Assembly (NCBI GenBank): GCA_026120185.1
Contig: JANUWF010001491.1
Coordinates: 1,674,001-1,738,000, forward strand
Reading direction: 5' to 3'
From: Voacanga thouarsii
Taxonomy: Eukaryota; Streptophyta; Magnoliopsida; Gentianales; Apocynaceae
DNA length: 64,000 nt
Under the pieces are notes generated by a model, which was not told where the DNA came from, did not search any database, and worked only from the letters and a program-made list of their open reading frames with translations. The position numbers were made by a program, and so were the translations under genes. Positions 55,292-64,000 of this stretch are shown one piece after another (the first letter of the stretch is position 1; each line of letters starts with the position of its first letter).

Positions 55292-56979
55292 AGTAGTATA
55301 AGAGCCACGGTTTTCATCTGCTAGCATGTACTAGGGTTAAAACTGGAAAAAAATGGTTCATTCACTATTAAAAATGAATCTTTTATGATTTCATGTGATT
55401 CCTCATACATTGGTTTCTAGAGTTCATGTACACCTCGCAGTTAGAGGCATAGGATCAGGTATTCTAATGGTTTTCCTATTATTTTTCTGGTTTTTAAGTA
55501 GATTCGTTGTATGCCTTGTGGTTAGAGGTATAGGTGCTTGTGAAGGTATGTTTTTTATGCTTAGTTTAGCGTTTTGTTGTATTCTTTTAACCTATAAATC
55601 TTGGGGACTAAAGAACGTGATTGTTGGAATTTTTTAGGGGTGAAAAGTGGCTAAAAAGTTAGATTTTTCTAAAAATCGGCAAACTACAAAGTAGACCCGA
55701 CGCCAGGTGGGCCGATTGGAATAGGTGTTTGGTGCATTCTACCCAGCTAGAGTTTTTGGAGAAACAGAGCAGACCCGGCACCAGGTGGGCCCAATGGACC
55801 AGGCCCCAGGTCCACTCTATCCAGAGGCAGTTGTGTGCAAATTATCCAAGAAAAAAGAGAGCACTGCTGAAGTTCTGTACCTCAATTTTTTCTTTGATGT
55901 AATCATGTTTTGAAACCATCGTATGAGGTCAATTTTTTACAATATTTTTATTTATCTATGGATGAATAATTTTCATGAAAATAAATAGAAAAGGATAGAT
56001 CATTAATTTTTAATTCATTAAGTTTAATCCATTGTTTGGTCACTTATGAATAAATGAATAGTTTGAGTATGAAAAAATTTACTTTTGCTATCATGCTTAC
56101 TTCATTTTTGTGATCGAATGTGCGAGTTCTTGTGAGACTAAAGTCTTATTCGATACAACGGTTTTTTTGATAAAACGTTTTAATCTAAGAAACTTTAAAA
56201 ATAAAAGAGTTCATGGTTTATTCTCTTAAAGGGTATAATCCTTGATATAGCAAATAATGTTGAACTTAAGGTTATTTATTAAAATGTTTTACTTGGTTAT
56301 TAACTTAGAATAGTAAAATAAATTCATAGTTTATTCTCTCAAATGATTTAATCCTTGACATAGAGAATAATGTTGAAATTTAGATTTTTACTAAAGTTAA
56401 TGAAACCATAATATTATGGAAAATGTTTTTGGGTTGAAAACTCTATTTTTAATAAAAGATTAAGTAGGAGAGGGGTTCCAATGACCCCATGGCTTCCATC
56501 ACAACTCTCATTAGAAATAGTGGATTTCCTCGTGTCACTCTGAGCACAACTCCCTATAGGATGGATTTAGACCAGTATCTAGAACTAATAAAAGAGTAAA
56601 ATTAAAAGCCTAGGGTATTTTCTTTGATTGGCCAACCTACATTGGAGGTTATTAGCACTAGATTGCTCGTAAGTGGTGTGAATTAGTAGCCATCCTATCG
56701 GTAGAACTTTTTTTAGACCATTACCTATTTTAGAAAGTTTTGATTCATGATGGTTATATAGTTAACTTAGGATGTTATTAATCATCCTACGAAGCTCTGT
56801 TAGCTTATTAAGAGTCAAACTATTTATATTATTCATAATGATTTTAAGAGTTATCTATTATCAAAGAAATAATATAAAGAATGTGCATTTTATTTATTGG
56901 AAACTAAATGAATGTTTTTTCGCAATATTTCAAAAATTTATGATTTCACTCCATTGTCAATATTCTCAAGAAGAATAAG
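55292..56979 (+). other. Copia-2 primer site and leader
   Basis: AGTAGTATAAGAGCCACGG directly after the LTR is a mutated AGTGGTATCAGAGCC primer site. From about 56455 the leader matches the Copia-E leader. The block at 55690-55820 carries CACCAGGTGGGCC and CCAGGTCCA motifs shared with the Gypsy-D LTR around 3360-3490. I see no protein domain. Frames 55395-55637 and 56772-56978 are hydrophobic or AT-rich and are not recognised. Confidence 0.7.
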
Positions 56980-57720
56980 TTGACAGGCCTAAATTATGTG
57001 GATTGGAAGAGGAACCTGAAAATAGTTATCACTGCTGATGAGTACAAGTATGTTCTTACGAATCCCTATCCTGAGATTGGTTAAGAATCCACTGATTAGG
57101 AGCGATAGGCCGAGAAGGCATAGAAAAAGCCGATGAGATGGCTGAATGCTACATGTTAGCTTCCATGTATAGTGTGCTCCAAACTAAGCATGAGCACATA
57201 GCCACTGCATACAATATGGATTTGTCATTGCATACCATGATTATTGACAAGAGCCAGCCAGCAAGGTAGGAAGCTCTTAGGGCAATCAAAAACACTAGGA
57301 TGGCTGAGGAGGCATCGGTTCGAGAGCATCTACTCAAGATGATTGCCTACTTCGAGGAGGCCGTGGGCCTAGGTGCAAGAATGGATCCTAAGAGCTAAAT
57401 TGACATGGTTCTTGAAAGTTTACCTGATTCAGATTTTTAGTTCAAGTTGAACAACAACATAAACAAGTCGGATATGAATCTCACAAAGCATATAAAAGAG
57501 CTCTAAGCAGTAGAAAAGATCATGAAGCACGTGTCAAAGGTTTTGGTCTCTCGTTTTGCTTCTTCTTCTGGAATTAAGGCAAAGCTTAAGAAATTCAAGA
57601 AAATGAAGGTCCAGAACAACGCAGGGGCTAGCCTAAAGCACCTAATCAAGCTAAGCCCAAAGGCAAATGCTTCAAGTGTGGCAAGAAGGGGCATTGGAAG
57701 AAAGATTGTCCAGACTTCTT
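56980..57720 (+). pseudogene. Copia-2 gag
   Basis: Blocks match Copia-E gag in order: KADEMAECYMLASMYSVLQT, MAEEASVREHLLKMIAYFEE, VLESLPDSDF, LNNNINKSDMNL. After a frame change comes CFKCGKKGHWKKDCP at about 57669-57713, an intact CX2CX4HX4C knuckle. Stops replace Trp or Gln at several points, for example TAG and TAA codons near 57100 and 57400, and there is a frameshift within the lysine-rich tail. The minus-strand frame 57149-57337 is its antisense shadow. Confidence 0.88.
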
Positions 57721-59707
57721 AGCTAAGCTTACTTTAGGTATTGCTCTATACCTAGAGTCTATTTTGATAGTTGGATCAACATCTTCGTGGATAGTTGATT
57801 CTGGAGCCACTAACCCTGTCTGTAACTCTTTGCAGGGTTTCAGAAGGATAAGAAGACTCAGTAAGGGTGAGCATGGACTTTAAATAGACAATGGAGAAAG
57901 AATATGGGCTGAAGTAGTAGGAGATCTTATGCTTATTTTTTATTGTAATATGAAGTTAATTTTAAAAGATATTTTTATATGTTTCTTATTTTAAATAGAA
58001 TTTAATTTTAGTTTTCAAATTGATGAATCAAGGATATTCTGTTGCTTTCCATTCTGGTATTTCTATCAGTAGAGATGGTAATTTAATTTGTATAGGAAAC
58101 ATGTATGGAAATCTTTTTTATATGCATCCTATTCGAAATTAATTAAACAATATTCAAACTGAACTCAATAATAAAAAAAGAAAGGCCATATCAAATGACT
58201 CGTATTTGTAGCATCTAAGATTGGGACATATAAATCCTAATCGGATTCAGAGGCTAATCCATGATGGGCTTTTAGGTTCATTAAGATTAGAAGAATGGCC
58301 TCAATGTGAATCTTGTCTTAAAGGTAAAATGACCAAAAGGTCCTTTACCAAAAAGGCTGTTAGAGCCATGGAAATACTAGTACTAGTTCATACAAATGTT
58401 TGTTGTCTGATGAATGCACCAACTAGAGGAGGCTAGGAATACTTCATCACTTCATAGATGATTATCGTAATTTTGGTTACATTTATCTGATAAGGTGAAG
58501 TCTGACTCTTTTGATAAATTCAAGGAGTTTAAGGCTAAAGTAGAGCGTCGAACAAGTAAATTAATTAAAACTTTAAGATCGGATCATAGTGGAGAGTACC
58601 TCCTTAATGAGTTTAAGAACTACTTGGTACATGGTGGCATAGTATCTCAGTTAACTATGCCTGGGACTCCCTAGCAAAACGGAGTAGCTAAGAGAAGAAA
58701 TAGAACTTTAATAAAAATGGTCAGAAGTATGATGAGTCATGTGTCTCTTCCTATTTAATTTTGGAGGTATGCCTTAGAAACAATAGCATATATTTTGAAC
58801 TTGGTACCTTCCAAATCAGTACTTAGGACACTCTATGAGATGTGGACTGGATGAAAGCTCAGTTTGAACCATCTAAAGATATAGGGTTGTCCAGCTTATA
58901 TACTGACAAAAGGAAGTAAGTTAGAACTAAGATCAAAGTTATGCTACTTTATTGGGTATCCAAAAGGAACAAGAGGTAGATATTTTTATCATCCTCAATA
59001 GCATAAAGTACTTGTTACTACCAATGCTAGATACTTAGAGAATGAACAAGTTACTTCCTCCATGGGTTTAAGTAGAATTGAGTTAGAAGAGAAGTTGGTC
59101 ATTGATTCAACTTTAAGTACTTTTAACACCCCAATCGAGGAACCAAGAGAAACGCTACCGGATGTTCCTATACAAACTGAGCCTCATCGTAGTAGAAGGA
59201 TCACAAAAGTTCCAGAAATGTGGATTGGAGAGATCTATGATCTAGTCTCTGATCGTCAGGACTAAGATCCCACTAGATATGAGAAGGCCATTATTGATGC
59301 TGATGCAGACAAGTGGCAGCTAGCCATGAATGTTGAGATTAAGTCCATGTACCTCAATCAAGTATGGGATCTTGTCACTGTGTCTGATGGGATAAAACCC
59401 ATTGGGTGTAAGTGGATATACATGAGGAAGAGAGGTGCGGATGGAAAAGTTGAAACCTATAAAGCGAAGTTGGTTACTAAAGGTTATACTAAAAAATAAG
59501 AGATCGATTATGAGGAGACCTTTTCACAGTAGCCATACTTAAGTCTATCCGAATTTTCTTAGCCATCGCATGTCATTATGACTACGACATATGGCAGATG
59601 GATGTCAAGATGACCTTCTTAAATGGCTATCTTAGCAAAGACATCTATATATCCCAACTAAAAAGTTTTGTTACTAGAGATCAAGAACAAATGATCAGTA
59701 AGTTTAG
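57721..59707 (+). pseudogene. Copia-2 pol: protease, integrase, RT entry
   Basis: SSWIVDSGATNPVCNSL at about 57785 is the protease site. ESCLKGKMTKRSFTKKAV at 58305 is the pre-integrase end. The integrase core is traceable around 58490-58720 (SDSFDKFKEFKAK, RSDHSGEYL, PGTP) with many stops. RT begins near 59380 (GIKPIGCKWIYMRKRGADGK) and reaches WQMDVKMTFLNGYLSKDIYI at 59592. At about 59707, after DQEQMISKF, it changes abruptly to LINE sequence. The frame 59598-59951 is a chance fusion of the two elements. Confidence 0.88.
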
Positions 59708-59968
59708 GGAAAGAAAAGGTCGGTCTAGGGTAAGACGTATGGGGCTCCCATATTGGCAATCAAAATCACAGTTGCATGTACATTTTGGAAATAATAATTT
59801 AGTCTCTCCTACTGGGAAAGAAGGCAGTGTTGATGATATTTCAAAGGCTATGGGGAATGTTGGTAAGGCAACCGTGCAGGCAACAAAATTTATTCATTCA
59901 ATATGGAAGAAATATGCTCAACGTAGTGTTAACTTGATTGGTGCCCAATAGGCACTAATTAGTCCCCA
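59708..59968 (+). pseudogene. LINE sequence upstream of the endonuclease
   Basis: An open stretch with RERKGRSRVRRMGLPYW then VDDISKAMGNVGKATVQATK and KKYAQRSVNLIGAQ, stopping at 59949. It is basic at first. By position it is the end of the LINE's first ORF or the linker before ORF2. I recognise no zinc knuckle in it. Confidence 0.5.
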
Positions 59969-60660
59969 ATGAGAGTAGCATGCTGAAATATTCGAGGGTT
60001 CAATATGACCCTCAAGTAACACGAACTTCGGGATTTTATTTCTAAACATCGTGTGGACGTTATCAGATTACTGGAAACAAAGTTGACTGTCGATGGGTTG
60101 GACATTATTCTCCAAAACAAATTTTCTAATTGGTCGGCTATACATAACATGGTTGAATCTGATGGGGGTAGAATAGTCATCTTGTGGAATGGAGCAAAGG
60201 TGGACGTCCAGTTATTCCACTGCACGCCACAGACTATTACTGTGCGCATCACATGTAATATTTTTCATGCTGCATATTTCTTTACTTTCGTCTATGCTAA
60301 TAATTCTGTTGTGGCACGGAGAACTTTATTGGAGGTTATTAAGTACTTATCTTCCTCGCTGTTAGAGGCATAGATCCTTATTGGTGATTATAATACTTAT
60401 TTACATATGGATGATAAACTTAGTGGTACCATGCCTTCAACATATGAAATTAGGGACTTTGTATCATTATGTGCTAACACTGGCCTAGAGGACCTCCTCT
60501 ATGTCGAGCCACAGTTTACTTGGACAAATTCAAGGGTGTGGTCTAAACTTGATATAGTTATAGGTAATGATGCATGGTTCCAGTGCACTATCTAGGCATC
60601 GGTGGAGTTCTTCCCCGTTGGGTGTCTATCCGATCATAGCTTCGTCATTTGGTTAGTGGT
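59969..60660 (+). pseudogene. LINE ORF2 apurinic-like endonuclease domain
   Basis: ATG 59969 opens MRVAC, a TGA at 59984 where Trp is usual, then NIRGFNMTLK. The frame continues HELRDFISKHRVDVIRLLET with the catalytic Glu (ETK), then GGRIVILWNGAKVDV, LIGDYNTYLHMDDKL (GDYN metal/catalytic motif), FTWTNSRVWSKLDIVIGND and CLSDHSFVIWL (SDH, catalytic His). It is an EEP-superfamily endonuclease that nicks target DNA to prime reverse transcription. Stops at 59984, about 60017, 60371 and 60593 inactivate it, although the active-site residues themselves remain. Confidence 0.92.
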
Positions 60661-61381
60661 AGACAATAGTGGGGTTTCTGTGCATCCATTCAGGTTCCTT
60701 AATTTTTGGGTTGACCATGACTCATTCTAGAATATTGTGAAAGGGGTTTGGGATTAGTCCTTCAAGGGTTTTCACTAGTTCACTCTCTGTCATCCGTTGA
60801 AAGAGCTTAAACGGGACTTGCGGAGATTAAATAGACTGGAATTCTCTCACCTATCTGATCATGTTGAACAAGCGAATAAGGTTGTACTTAATGCCTAATA
60901 GCTATTAGTTGCCAACCCTGTGGATCAGAATCTTATTGCACATTTCAAAGAGTGTAAACGGTCGGCATGGCATATCGCGAAGGGAGAAATGAAGTTCTAC
61001 CAGCATCTTGCAAAAAAGAAAGTATATGGCTTAAGCTGGCAAGAATACCCGTTACTTCTTCAACATAGTCAAACGGAATAAAAAAAGGAGCTTCATTGCT
61101 TCGATTCTCAAGGAGGATGGTAACATGACTGATAGTCCAAAGGCTCTTGTCGATGAATTTGTGGAATACTACCGAAGCCTACTGGGGACTAGGGTGGACT
61201 GCTAGGGAATAAATGTGGACTTTGTTAGTGTTGGGCCTATGGTCGCTCATGACCTAAAGGATGACTTGGTTAGGGGTGTTACTGTCCAAGATATTAAATT
61301 AGCCCTGTGGGATATTGGTGATTGCAAAGCTCCGGGCCCAAACATATACTCTGCCTTATTTTTCATGAAAGCCTAGGGTAC
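60661..61381 (+). pseudogene. LINE linker and N-terminal RT
   Basis: Linker blocks PFRFLNFWVDHDSF, LKELKRDLRRLNRLEFSHLS and FKECKRSAWHIAKGEMKFYQ are typical of plant LINE ORF2. RT starts with VQDIKLALWDIGDCKAPGPN, then YSALFFMKA with TAG at 61374 in place of Trp. A frame change occurs near 61040-61090. LTR-C copy 2 begins at 61382 (TGTTAG). Confidence 0.87.
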
Positions 61382-62957
61382 TGTTAGGTATCTCTCATCC
61401 ATATCATATATGGCGCAATGGAAAATTAAAACGAGATACCATCCCAGGACTCACATATGTGTGGAAAATAAGATATAAAGAGAACAAATGTAATAGCTTT
61501 TTACCTTTCTTTCATCATCTGAAGAACAAAAATTTTTCTTCTTCAAGTCAAGGCACGATTCAGCAATCCACTTGTTCAAACACCACGAGAGTTGAACGTC
61601 CAACCACTATAATCATAGTGTGTGATTATCTCTAACAGAAATCCACACAGAGGATACACTCAGGCACGAAGTTTTCTATGCTAGTAGAAAAACTAAGTGG
61701 TGGCTAGGGTTAGGTTGCAAGAACCACGAGAGAGAGAGAGAGAAAAGAGAATATCATGTGTGCTAGGATTGGAGTAAATTTCGTGTATCTTACACAGCTA
61801 GGGTTTCGTGTGAAGCACCTTATGTTACACGAAAATCTGCAGAAAAAAATACACCAACTCAGGATTCTAAAACAATTAGAATTTCCTAGTTGTAATTGGA
61901 AACATCATATTCTCACAATTATAATTTGGACCATAAATTATAACTAATTATAATTTGGCCACAATAATTTCTCTTTCTTGCAATTAACCCCAATATATTA
62001 TCAAATAACATCTTGGGTATACAATCCTCTATTGTGTGTAACATATTAGGTTTCCTAGTCAATTGGTAGCGAATATGAATTAATCCAAACAACTTTGAGA
62101 TTAATAATAAATAATTAATTAGAATTAATCTTATTAATTCTAATCAGGATTGATTTATTAATTCATCAATTAATAAACCCATATTCCCAGATCATGACCA
62201 CCCAAGAGTCTAGAAAGTCAAGTCAAGTGGCTTGACATGAACCCTTCAATTACAAACTACAATAAAATTAATTCATTTCACTGTACAATATCTCATTCAA
62301 TTTAGACTACAAAATTAGTGCCAACTCCCTCCAGAATATATATTAATTTTGGCTCGAATACAATAGTACTTGTACCAGGAACCCACTACTCTATATGTGT
62401 ATCAATTGGAACTATTTCCAATACAAAATCGCCTTGGCCAAGGACTTCTCGAGTAGTAATTCCTACAAGTAGCCGTGAGATATTCGCCCATACTATTAGG
62501 AGTGGTGAATTCTTTATTGATTCTCTCAACTACTTTCGTTTACGTCACAATGTACCCAATATCCATCCCATAGGCAGCCCTCAATCCGACTCCAGAGATT
62601 AGAATCAACACACAATGCTCAGCAAACAAAGTACCTTAGAGATCTCAAGTCTAAGGATACTTGCACATTTGCTATATTGCAATTATATCACTGGCACTAA
62701 ATAGCTATCCATGTGATTATCTCATAGCTAGGTCATCTAATAAACTTGTTCCATTAACAAGCATCCATATGTTAACTTTGACTATCTCAATATTCACGAA
62801 TATGAGAACCACCGCCTGATCAAATGAGGAAGTCTAACACATGCTAGTCTTAACGCATTAATGATGTCCTATCTCATTAAAACTACAACTAGAGACTATT
62901 TAAATACAACACTATACAGTGTAGTAGAAATCTCATACAACACTATACAGTGTTTGT
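61382..62957 (-). mobile_element. LTR-C copy 2, truncated at its 5' end
   Basis: It starts on the plus strand with TGTTAGGTATCTC, the expected outer terminus. It is collinear with LTR-C copy 1 until the ACTATACAGTGTAGTAGAAATC block (copy 1 near 1360-1385). The last ~170 bp of copy 1, including the CTAACA terminus, is missing. A 17-bp direct repeat (62906-62922 and 62937-62953) lies at the broken end. It contains a GA tract at 61727-61746. The frames 61756-61947 and 62318-62602 are LTR sequence. Confidence 0.8.
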
Positions 62958-63028
62958 GATCCCCTTAGTGCAGACCTTTATTGTGCAAGGTTTCTTTAAT
63001 AGTGGTAAAGGTCTGCACTAAGGGGATC
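62958..63028. repeat. Perfect 23-bp inverted repeat at the LTR-C/LINE junction
   Basis: Arms 62958-62980 and 63006-63028 are exact reverse complements with a 25-base loop. The right arm is LINE coding sequence for the GL.QGDP RT motif. The left arm is an inverted copy of it that lies outside any LINE frame. Confidence 0.95.
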
Positions 63029-63870
63029 CGATCTCTCCACTACTATTTGTTATTTGTTTGGATTATTTCTCACGGGTTGTCAAAGTGAACACACTTGGGA
63101 CTTTATTCAACTATCATCCCAAGTGTGAGGGTTTAAGGATTACTCACCTTGTTTTTGCGGATGACCTTATGTTGTTTGCTAGGGGTGATTGTTCTTCTAT
63201 TCGCATTCTCCTTGACTGCCTAGAAGAATTTAAGAGATGCTCGGGTCTTGAAATTAACAAGGATAAGTCCAATATTTATTTTGTTGGGATCCATACGACT
63301 GATCAGGAGAGTATTTTGGAGGATACGGGCATACCCATTAAGGAACTTCCGTTTCGCTACCTTGGCCTGCTAATCATGAATGGTAAAATTTGGCGAACTT
63401 TCTACAAACCATTGCTCGATAGAATTGGATCATACATTGGGCGATGGTTAGCTCGTTCTCTTTCTTATGCTGGGCGCCTCCAACTAATCCAGTTTGTTCT
63501 TCAAGGCGTTGAGTGTTTCTGGTTGTCCATTCTCCCAAAACCATCTGCTGTTATTCATCAGTTGGATAGGATGGCTAGGGACTTCTTATGGGACATACAA
63601 ACTGAGAAACAATACTTGTGGGTCAAATGGTTAGACTACTATTATTTGAAGGGCAGATTTGTGTGGGAGATCGAACATCACAGGGACCATTCCCCCTTAT
63701 TTCATAGACTGTTAGCAATTAGAGACATGATCCTGGAATGGGAACAGGATATTCACAATGCGATTGATCTACTTCACACTTGGGCTATGGGTACTAATTC
63801 TTTCACTTCTCTAGCTTATGACTATCTGAGGTCAACAACATTGAGGGTTTATTAGGCCAATACTATTTGG
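62983..63870 (+). pseudogene. LINE reverse transcriptase, catalytic part and thumb
   Basis: It resumes as IVQGFFNSGKGLH, TAA at 63019 (normally Gln), then GDPISPLLFVICLDYFSRVV. The catalytic box is LVFADDLMLFA at about 63150-63182 with both Asp intact. GLEINKDKSNIYFVG, LPFRYLGLLI and the WLARSLSYAGRLQLIQFVLQ thumb region follow. At about 63595-63605 the frame passes from RDFLWD directly to TEKQYLWVKWLDYYYLKGRF. Some 30 residues usually present here are missing without loss of frame. The open frame 63058-63855 (265 residues) is the longest LINE frame. Confidence 0.92.
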
Positions 63871-64000
63871 AAGTAGGGCTTCACCCCCAAACACTCATTC
63901 ATACTTTGGTTGTGTGCTAGGGGAAGGCTAAAGACCAAGGACGCACTTGTGTTCCGACTTGATGACTTGCCTTGTCCATTGTGGAAAACACATCCAGAAA
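63871..64000 (+). pseudogene. LINE RT zinc-binding (zf-RVT) tail, cut by the window end
   Basis: After stops at 63853 and about 63873 the frame reads GFTPKHSFILWLCARGRLKT then KDALVFRL and CPLW. This is the C-terminal zf-RVT domain found after RT in plant LINE-like elements. The window ends before its later Cys/His residues. Confidence 0.85.

Larger units (their letters stand above)
51724..59707 (+). mobile_element. Copia-2: Ty1/copia element, truncated by a LINE
   Basis: A 5' LTR (51724-55291, interrupted by LTR-A copy 4), primer site, leader, gag and pol up to the RT entry are present. Everything after about 59707 is replaced by LINE sequence. It may continue beyond the window. Gag, pre-integrase and integrase blocks are close relatives of Copia-E, but the LTRs differ and the coding sequence has decayed further. 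Confidence 0.88.
59708..64000 (+). mobile_element. Plant L1-type LINE, split by LTR-C copy 2, running off the window
   Basis: An endonuclease, RT and zinc-binding tail are visible in order on one strand. It truncates Copia-2 RT at about 59707. Its RT is interrupted at 61381 by LTR-C copy 2. Coding resumes at about 62983 after losing roughly 0.5 kb (from just after the KAPGP motif to just before the QGDP motif). The 3' end, poly(A) and TSD are outside the window. Confidence 0.9.

Noticed and set aside
59598..59951. 117-residue frame as one protein
   Set aside because: A chance fusion: copia RT up to about 59707, LINE sequence after it.
1..64000. A new multi-gene defence, metabolic or toxin-type system
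   Set aside because: All recognisable coding sequence belongs to retrotransposons. No cluster of host-type genes is visible on either strand.

Overview
This is plant nuclear DNA, almost certainly from a eudicot. It is AT-rich and intron-free. Every recognisable protein remnant belongs to a plant transposable-element lineage: Ty1/copia, Ty3/gypsy (including a chromodomain type and a Tat/Athila-like non-autonomous type), or a plant L1-type LINE with an endonuclease and an RT zinc-binding tail. I found no host gene, tRNA, rRNA, CRISPR array or bacterial feature. I cannot name the species. Element names used here (Copia-M, Gypsy-B, LTR-A and so on) are local labels.

The window is a nested stack of retrotransposons that can be unpacked from LTR ends, target-site duplications (TSDs) and interrupted reading frames. 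The oldest visible layer is Copia-M on the minus strand. Its 5' LTR remnant is at 51522-51723, its primer site at 51509-51520, its leader runs down to 49424, its gag start is at 13905-13464, and its gag zinc knuckle, protease and pre-integrase are at 3174-2152. Two elements split it. Gypsy-D occupies 3175-13168 and Gypsy-B occupies 13906-49418. The left end (1-2151) holds a Gypsy-D-family LTR fragment cut by a copia-type LTR (LTR-C copy 1).

Gypsy-D is non-autonomous. It has a Tat/Athila-like primer site, a short unrecognised reading frame and no pol. It carries solo LTR-F (5622-8965, TSD GTATG) in its interior and solo LTR-E (11021-13013, minus) in its 3' LTR. A 295-bp tandem duplication then formed at its right edge. 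Gypsy-B is a chromodomain gypsy whose 5' LTR received LTR-A copy 1 at 15321. LTR-A copy 1 received Gypsy-H (16884-41990, TSD CCATT). Gypsy-H received Copia-E in gag (19807-28592, TSD GGTAC) and solo LTR-A copy 2 in its protease region (29317-37886, TSD GATGA). LTR-A copy 2 received solo LTR-A copy 3 in the opposite orientation (31531-35822, TSD AGAAT). A later deletion near 42640 fused LTR-A copy 1 to the protease of Gypsy-B, removing that element's primer site and gag.

The right part (51724-64000) holds Copia-2, whose 5' LTR contains the truncated LTR-A copy 4. Copia-2 is cut in its RT at about 59708 by a LINE. The LINE is itself split by a truncated LTR-C copy (61382 to about 62957), next to a perfect 23-bp inverted repeat, and runs off the window end in its zinc-binding tail.

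All coding remnants carry stops, frameshifts or missing catalytic residues, so nothing here looks able to transpose by itself. The points most worth a second look are the six-deep nest, the same-family LTR inside LTR that makes kilobase inverted repeats, tRNA-like box A/box B segments in two LTR families, the pol frame of Gypsy-H running into its LTR (as in centromeric CRM elements), the unknown ORF of Gypsy-D, and the hairpin at the LINE/LTR junction. I did not find evidence for a new multi-gene system.
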